The position numbers were made by a program, and so were the translations under genes. Of a DNA stretch of 64,000 nt, positions 58,932-64,000 are shown one piece after another. The notes beneath the pieces were generated by a model that made no database searches, had not been told where the DNA came from, and was given only the letters and a program-made list of their open reading frames with translations. Within the stretch, counting starts at the first letter, position 1; each line of letters starts with the position of its first letter. Source of the stretch: Prevotella sp. KH2C16 (GTDB taxonomy: Bacteria; Bacteroidota; Bacteroidia; Bacteroidales; Bacteroidaceae); contig NZ_FOOW01000004.1 in assembly GCF_900113305.1 (NCBI RefSeq), positions 124,001 to 188,000 of the forward strand, read 5' to 3'.

Positions 58932-59969
58932 ATGAATAAATATTTTGTGGTAGCACCGGTGAGCCGCGGTTCCTTTGCCGACCAGATAGACGAGGTATAT
59001 CGGTCCGTGGCTCAGATAGAAGCTGACGCTGTCGTGAATGGTTGTCATTTGCAATATGCCAAGGTGGCTTTAAGCGATGTACAGAATCAGTATGACGAGC
59101 TGACAGGCTCACGGTTATATGAAGATTATCTCTCTCGATTGGCATTGACAGTGGTTGAACAGCCGCCGTTATGCGGATCGAAGATAAGTGTGTTGCTGAA
59201 GGTTAGTGATGAGACTGACGATTTCCTTTTCTTCAGCATGCGTCTTACGGCGGAGGAATGCAAGGGGCAGACATCGCATATGCAGGCTGTGTTACTCTTC
59301 CGTAAGGTAATAAGCCTACTCGGCGAGCGGCATCTGACATTGCTCGACAACTGTTTGCGCACATGGATTTATGTGGCCGACATCGACATAAACTATGCAG
59401 GAGTGGTGAAGGCACGCAATGACATCTTCAGCGATCAGGGATTGTCGGCCGCCACGCATTTCATTGCCAGTACGGGCATCGGCGGCTATTCGCAGACGCG
59501 CGAGGCATGCGTGGCAATCGACTTTCTCATTGGTCCGGACGCGAGAGGGAGCGACATGAAGTATCTGCATGCGCCCGACCACCTCAATCCGGCACATGAA
59601 TACGGCGTGGCTTTTGAGCGTGGCACGCGGCTGTCGACGCCCTTCGGGCAGACATTCTTCATCTCGGGCACGGCCAGCATCGATACCAATGGGCAGGTGA
59701 TGTTTCAGGGCGATGTACTCCGACAGGCCGACCGTCTGCTGGAGAACATCCAAAGCCTATTGCGCGACGGAGGTGCTGACTTGCAGGATGTGCAGTATTT
59801 CATGGTCTACCTTCGTGATGCGGCCGACTATGAGCGCATTGACAGCTATATGAAGGAACACTTCCCCGACACTCCCTGCATGATTGTCAATGCCAAGGTG
59901 TGTCGTCCGGAGTGGCTTGTCGAGATGGAGTGTATAGCGAGAAAAGGCAATAGCACCATGGAGGCATGA
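58932..59969 (+). CDS. Rid-superfamily protein resembling FkbO/Hyg5-type chorismatases
   Basis: A 345-residue protein. The C-terminal third is a YjgF/Rid-like fold (FGQTFFISGTASIDTNGQVM, GGADLQDVQYFMVYLRDAAD, PEWLVEMECIA). The middle has the pattern RTWIYVADIDINYAGVVKAR followed by FIASTGIGG, close to the R-x-W-x-Y ... ASTGIG arrangement of FkbO/Hyg5/XanB2 chorismatases, which turn chorismate into hydroxybenzoate-type products. No aryl-polyene or aromatic pathway genes are adjacent, so the substrate is open. It may equally be a two-domain Rid protein of other function. Confidence 0.6.
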   Translation: MNKYFVVAPVSRGSFADQIDEVYRSVAQIEADAVVNGCHLQYAKVALSDVQNQYDELTGSRLYEDYLSRLALTVVEQPPLCGSKISVLLKVSDETDDFLFFSMRLTAEECKGQTSHMQAVLLFRKVISLLGERHLTLLDNCLRTWIYVADIDINYAGVVKARNDIFSDQGLSAATHFIASTGIGGYSQTREACVAIDFLIGPDARGSDMKYLHAPDHLNPAHEYGVAFERGTRLSTPFGQTFFISGTASIDTNGQVMFQGDVLRQADRLLENIQSLLRDGGADLQDVQYFMVYLRDAADYERIDSYMKEHFPDTPCMIVNAKVCRPEWLVEMECIARKGNSTMEA

Positions 59970-60019
59970 TTGGCAGGGGAGGCATCGCTGGTCCGCCAAT
60001 CGCGAAAAGTTATAAAAGA

Positions 60020-60060
60020 AAGGCGCAGAAGACAGTTCCCATGACTGCTTTCTGCGCCTT
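60020..60060. terminator. Bidirectional terminator before tdh-like gene
   Basis: Stem AAGGCGCAGAA-gaCAGT / ACTG-ctTTCTGCGCCTT between convergent genes. Confidence 0.75.
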
Positions 60061-60094
60061 GTCGTTTATGTCGATGCGTATTTGGTGCCGCTGC

Positions 60095-61054
60095 TTACTT
60101 CTTGCCGAGCTTTACGGCCAGGTGTTCGAGCATGTCCCGGGTCATGGTGTCGAGGTCGTAGGTGGGTTTCCAGTCCCATTCCTGACGGGCGCAGGTGTCG
60201 TCCATGATGTCCGGCCAGCTCTCGGCGATACCTTGTTTCAGAGGATCTACATCGTAGACCATCTCAAAGTCAGGCTTGTATTTTCTGATGGATTGATAGA
60301 CTGTCTCCGGGCCGAAGCTAAGGGATGCAATGTTGAAACCGTTGTGATGAACGAGTCGGGTGGGGTCGGCCTCCATCAGCATGATGCTTGCGTTGAGTGC
60401 GTCGGGCATGTAGATCATGTCCATCCGTGTTCCCTCCTTGATGGGGCAGGTGAACTTTTCGCCTCGTGTAGCATAGTAATAGATGTCTACGGCATAGTCA
60501 GTGGTGCCTCCTCCGGGAGGAGTTACATAGGAGATGACACCCGGAAAGCGCACGGAACGCGTGTCTACGCCATACTTGTGGAAGTAATAATCACTCAGGA
60601 GCTCGGTCGTTACCTTTGTAACGCCATACATCGTCGTAGGCCGCTGGATGGTGTCCTGAGGGGTATGGTCGTGAGGCGTGCTCGGTCCGAAGCTTCCGAT
60701 GGAGCTCGGAGTGAACACGGCGCAGTGGTTTTCACGGGCTACTTCGAGGATGTTCCATAGTCCGTCGATGCCGATTTTCCATGCCAGGCGAGGCTTTGAC
60801 TCGGCTACTACCGAAAGTAGGGCGGCAAGATTGTAGATCGTGTCAATGTCGTAGCGCTTTACAACATCGGAAATCATTTCGGCATTCGTAACATCAGCTT
60901 CTGCCGAAGGCCCCGATTCCAGAAGCTCGCCCTTGGGTTCCGCCCCCTTGATAAAGCCTGCTACCACATGCTCGTTACCATACCTGTTCCTTAATTCTCT
61001 GGTTAATTCAGAACCAATCTGACCGGTCGAGCCGATCACCAAGATATTTTTCAT
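60095..61054 (-). CDS. L-threonine 3-dehydrogenase, SDR type
   Basis: A 319-residue NAD-binding epimerase-like protein with ILVIGSTGQIGSEL (Rossmann), SSIGSFGPSTPHDHTPQDTI and YGVTK (catalytic Tyr-x3-Lys), then RFPGVISYVTPPGGGTTDYA, the mark of the short-chain threonine dehydrogenases. It makes 2-amino-3-ketobutyrate from threonine. The divergent kbl gene encodes the next enzyme, which supports this over a sugar epimerase. Confidence 0.9.
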   Translation of the reverse strand: MKNILVIGSTGQIGSELTRELRNRYGNEHVVAGFIKGAEPKGELLESGPSAEADVTNAEMISDVVKRYDIDTIYNLAALLSVVAESKPRLAWKIGIDGLWNILEVARENHCAVFTPSSIGSFGPSTPHDHTPQDTIQRPTTMYGVTKVTTELLSDYYFHKYGVDTRSVRFPGVISYVTPPGGGTTDYAVDIYYYATRGEKFTCPIKEGTRMDMIYMPDALNASIMLMEADPTRLVHHNGFNIASLSFGPETVYQSIRKYKPDFEMVYDVDPLKQGIAESWPDIMDDTCARQEWDWKPTYDLDTMTRDMLEHLAVKLGKK

Positions 61055-61239
61055 ACTATTGTACTAAAGTTGTTTTTACTTCAGGAATGCAAAATAACGA
61101 ATTTTTTTCCAGATTCAATCAATCTTTGAGGTTAAAAATAGGAATTCCGCTCGTTGTTTTAAAAAAAATAACACAAAACAATAGGTTATGTAGAAAATAA
61201 TGAGTTACTTTGCATCAGGCAATTTTAAAATCTAATGTT

Positions 61240-62427
61240 ATGTACGGAAAAATTAAAGAACATCTTGGCAATGCCTTGACAGAACTGAAGAAAGCTGGTC
61301 TATACAAGGAAGAACGCATTATCGAAAGTCCGCAGGGAGCAGCCATTCAGGTAAAGGGAAAGGAAGTGCTCAACTTTTGTGCGAACAACTATCTGGGACT
61401 TTCCAATAACCCGAGAGTGATTGAGGGCTCCAAGAAAATGATGGACAGGCGCGGCTTCGGCATGTCGTCCGTGCGCTTCATCTGCGGCACCCAGGACATC
61501 CACAAGCAGCTCGAGGCCGTCATTTCAGGGTATTTCCATACTGAGGACACCATTCTCTATGCTGCTTGCTTTGACGCAAACGGCGGTCTCTTCGGCTCTT
61601 TCCTCACCGAGGAAGATGCCATCATCTCCGACGCATTGAACCATGCCTCCATCATCGACGGCGTGCGCCTCTGCAAGGCAAAGCGCTATCGCTATGCCAA
61701 TGCCGACATGGCCGAGCTGGAGAAATGTCTGCAGGAGGCTCAGGCACAGCGTTTCCGCATCATCTGCACGGACGGCGTGTTCTCCATGGACGGCAATGTG
61801 GCTCCTGTCGACAAGATTTGCGACCTTGCGGAGAAGTATGACGCTCTCGTAATGGTCGACGAGTCTCACTCGGCAGGCGTCGTCGGGGCTACCGGCCACG
61901 GCGTGAGCGAGCTGACGGACACCTATGGCCGCGTGGACATCTATACCGGAACGCTGGGCAAGTCGTTCGGAGGAGCTCTCGGAGGGTTCACCACCGGGCG
62001 CAAGGAAATCATCGACATGCTCCGCCAGAGCAGCCGTCCTTACCTGTTCTCCAACTCTCTGGCTCCCGGCATTATCGGCGCCAGCCTCGAGGTCTTCAAG
62101 ATGCTGAAGGAGAACAACGACATCCACGACCGTCTCGTGGAGAATGTGAACTACTTCCGCGACAAGATGATGGCGGCCGGATTCGACATCAAGCCCACCC
62201 AGAGCGCCATCTGCGCCGTGATGCTTTATGATGCTCCGCTGTCGCAGAAGTATGCCAACCGCCTGTTGGAGGAGGGCATCTATGTAACGGGCTTCTACTA
62301 TCCCGTGGTGCCGAAGGGCGAGGCCCGCATCCGCGTTCAGATTTCCGCGGCCCACACACGGGAGCAGCTCGACAAGTGCGTCGCTGCCTTCATCAAGGTG
62401 GGCAAAGAGCTCGGTGTCATCAAATAA
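61240..62427 (+). CDS. kbl: Glycine C-acetyltransferase (2-amino-3-ketobutyrate CoA ligase)
   Basis: PLP enzyme that splits 2-amino-3-ketobutyrate with CoA into glycine and acetyl-CoA. The 395-residue length equals that of the family. Motifs: VLNFCANNYLGLSNNPRVIE, GFGMSSVRFICGTQDIHKQL, MVDESHSAGVVGATGHG and the PLP lysine in TGTLGKSFGGALGG. ATG at 61240 (MYGKIKEHLG) matches homologues. Divergent from the threonine dehydrogenase gene across a 185-bp gap that must hold both promoters. Confidence 0.97.
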   Translation: MYGKIKEHLGNALTELKKAGLYKEERIIESPQGAAIQVKGKEVLNFCANNYLGLSNNPRVIEGSKKMMDRRGFGMSSVRFICGTQDIHKQLEAVISGYFHTEDTILYAACFDANGGLFGSFLTEEDAIISDALNHASIIDGVRLCKAKRYRYANADMAELEKCLQEAQAQRFRIICTDGVFSMDGNVAPVDKICDLAEKYDALVMVDESHSAGVVGATGHGVSELTDTYGRVDIYTGTLGKSFGGALGGFTTGRKEIIDMLRQSSRPYLFSNSLAPGIIGASLEVFKMLKENNDIHDRLVENVNYFRDKMMAAGFDIKPTQSAICAVMLYDAPLSQKYANRLLEEGIYVTGFYYPVVPKGEARIRVQISAAHTREQLDKCVAAFIKVGKELGVIK

Positions 62428-62446
62428 TGTGTTTTTTAACATGGAT

Positions 62447-62482
62447 AGGCCGCCAAGTCATTCAGGCTTGACGGCCTTTTTG
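62447..62482 (+). terminator. kbl terminator
   Basis: Stem AGGCCGCCAAG / CTTGACGGCCT followed by TTTTTG. Confidence 0.8.
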
Positions 62483-62515
62483 TAAAGTTCTCACCCTTTA
62501 AGTTGTTTTCTCTGC

Positions 62516-62863
62516 ATGTTGATAGTAATGCTGTTAATGCTGGTTGTGCTCGTTCTCTTGCTGGTCCTGATTTCCGGCCGCAACCAAGAAGTGCCCGTAG
62601 TGCTTACGCTTTTCTGCCTCATTCCTTTGGCTATTACGCCCGGCTTGCTGTTTATGAGTATCTTTTTCTTCGATGATCCCAATGCCGGTTGGGGTGCCTA
62701 TGCGGCCTTCTTCGCGGTAAACAGCTACCCGTTTCTCATCTTGGCCGCCATGTTCTGGTCTTTCCGGCTCTACCGGCAGGGACGGCATGGCTGGGCTTGG
62801 GTGCCTCCGGCAGTCTTCCACGGGGTCAATCTCTGTTTCCTGGTATGGCTGTTCGTGAACTGA
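62516..62863 (+). CDS. Small hypothetical membrane protein
   Basis: A 115-residue protein with three to four membrane helices (IVMLLMLVVLVLLLVLISG, VVLTLFCLIPLAITPGLLFM, AAFFAVNSYPFLILAAMFW, VFHGVNLCFLVWLFV). Aromatic-rich at the ends. I do not recognise a family. No -7 box was seen immediately upstream; read-through from kbl is hindered by the terminator. Confidence 0.6.
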   Translation: MLIVMLLMLVVLVLLLVLISGRNQEVPVVLTLFCLIPLAITPGLLFMSIFFFDDPNAGWGAYAAFFAVNSYPFLILAAMFWSFRLYRQGRHGWAWVPPAVFHGVNLCFLVWLFVN

Positions 62864-62988
62864 CGAGGCGCATGCAACTGCCCTGAACGGGCTCTTCCAG
62901 AGATATGAAAATCATGATTTTCTGCCGCAAATACTTGCCAATGTGCCGGGAAAAACTTATATTTGCCCATAAATCGAAGCCTGTGAAC

Positions 62989-64000
62989 ATGCGGAAAACC
63001 ATCTTTGGAATACTCCTTTTGCTGTCCCTTGCCCTATGGGGAGTGCCGGTCAGGGGACAAGGTCTGCACCAGATCATCGACAGCTTGAACCGCCGCAGCG
63101 TGTATTCCACCTACTGGGACAACGGCTGGGGCGGCCTGGTGCCTGAGTGGGTTTACCAAGACCTGCTGGGGCACATGGCACCCATTAAAACACTTATTGC
63201 CATCGTGAAACAGCAGAACTTCTCGCCGCCCCTGCGCCTCTCGGCCATGTGGGCGCTCATAGACCAAAAGTTGCCGGTGTGTAAGGCCGTCGTGCTGTAT
63301 AATATGAATGATTCGTCCCTCGTTACGGTGCAGTCGGCCGATGTCATCTATGGCGACTATACCCAGAATCTATATATAGAATGGTTGATGCAGGGACGCA
63401 GCGAGGGCTGGGTGAGCGCTGCCGACTCGATGCAGATAGACTCCGCGGCACTCTGTTCGCCCGTCGCCGCCCGGCTGGATTACACCCGCCGACTGCTCCA
63501 TCGGCTGCCGCCGGGACTGCCGGAATATGAGCAGCGGGTGCGCCAACTGTATGTAAGAGAGCACATCGCGGAGGCCTTGCCGCTGCTGGCCAGCTATCGT
63601 CGTGAGGCCGACAAGCCGCTCATCCTGACCGCTCTCAGGCAATATGCCCAAGGGTTGGATAAAAAAGGTGCACAGGCTGGCCGCAAAGGCCACACCAATG
63701 AGGCGCTGCTGGCCGTGAGAAACTGGCCCGACGAGGCGTTCAAGACCACGCTGCTTGCCATTCGCGACTACGAGGTGCGTCGCAAGTACTATGACTATGC
63801 CCGCATCAAATACCTCTTCGAGGCACTCATGGCCTACGACAGCCCGTGGGCCTATCGGCAGATAGATCTCACGCTGCGTAAGAATAGGAAGAACGACTAT
63901 TACCGCGAGTATTTCCATTCGGCCATGAAGAAGCATTATAATGCTCGCTATCAACGCCTGCTTGACAAGTGGCCGTATAAGCCATGGAATGATTTCGGCG
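62989..64000 (+). CDS. Exported protein of unknown function (partial)
   Basis: At least 337 residues, running off the right edge. Signal peptide (IFGILLLLSLALWGVPVRGQ), then a helical region with repeated pairs such as LPPGLPEYEQRVRQLYVREH and AYRQIDLTLRKNRKNDYYRE. I do not recognise the family. A -7 box TATATTTG at 62960 region lies about 21 nt before the ATG. Composition is like its neighbours. Confidence 0.75.
   Translation, partial: MRKTIFGILLLLSLALWGVPVRGQGLHQIIDSLNRRSVYSTYWDNGWGGLVPEWVYQDLLGHMAPIKTLIAIVKQQNFSPPLRLSAMWALIDQKLPVCKAVVLYNMNDSSLVTVQSADVIYGDYTQNLYIEWLMQGRSEGWVSAADSMQIDSAALCSPVAARLDYTRRLLHRLPPGLPEYEQRVRQLYVREHIAEALPLLASYRREADKPLILTALRQYAQGLDKKGAQAGRKGHTNEALLAVRNWPDEAFKTTLLAIRDYEVRRKYYDYARIKYLFEALMAYDSPWAYRQIDLTLRKNRKNDYYREYFHSAMKKHYNARYQRLLDKWPYKPWNDFG

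Overview
The window looks like a Bacteroidales chromosome, probably Prevotellaceae or a close relative. The evidence is a SusC/SusD locus run by an ECF sigma/FecR pair, repeated TAnnTTTG (-7) promoter boxes with almost no Shine-Dalgarno signals, glsA/glsB glycine-lipid genes, a NigD-like lipoprotein, DUF4292, DUF1735 and DUF4838 proteins, and murF lying outside the division cluster. No phage, insertion sequence, rRNA or CRISPR array was seen. Both edge genes (ftsI at the left, an exported protein at the right) are cut by the window.

Layout. 1-2.9 kb (minus): start of the division/cell-wall cluster mraZ-rsmH-ftsL-ftsI, with a three-box MraZ operator. 3.5-5.4 kb: glycine-lipid acyltransferases. 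5.4-11.6 kb: dgt, then dut, a TPR protein, DUF4292 and an EnvC-like factor. 11.8-19.4 kb: M20 deacetylase, acyl-CoA ligase, prfB, CYTH and VanZ proteins, an NSS transporter followed by the relic of a second one, and an HhH protein. 19.7-31.1 kb: a host N-glycan type polysaccharide utilization locus (sigma, FecR, SusC, SusD, inactive GH18, DUF1735-LamG, active GH18 endoglycosidase, Ig-like lipoprotein). 31.5-35.3 kb (minus): a TonB receptor locus that looks metal related. 35.6-41 kb: two tRNAs, DUF4838, DUF362, murF. 41.5-45.5 kb: folP-cdaA and pta-ackA. 45.7-53.6 kb (minus): fucP/fucI, SGNH hydrolase, lpxH, MIP18-family, radC, a glycosyltransferase and efp. 53.8-64 kb (plus): rpmH, PASTA-rluD-ddl-acyltransferase-NigD operon, a Rid/chorismatase-like gene, the threonine-to-glycine pair tdh/kbl, and two unknown genes.

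How the genes fit together. The N-glycan locus, the fucose isomerase/permease pair and the acetate pathway (pta-ackA) suggest growth on host glycans with acetate formation. The rest is mostly housekeeping.

The most striking non-gene feature is a class of short intergenic arrays (at about 3.1, 11.7, 19.5, 31.3, 41.2, 45.7, 53.0 and 58.8 kb). Each holds 3 to 6 imperfect palindromes at a unit-to-unit distance of exactly 22 bp (25 of about 26 measured steps; one is 23). The palindrome sequence differs between arrays, and sometimes within one array, while period and symmetry are kept. No annotated feature explains them.
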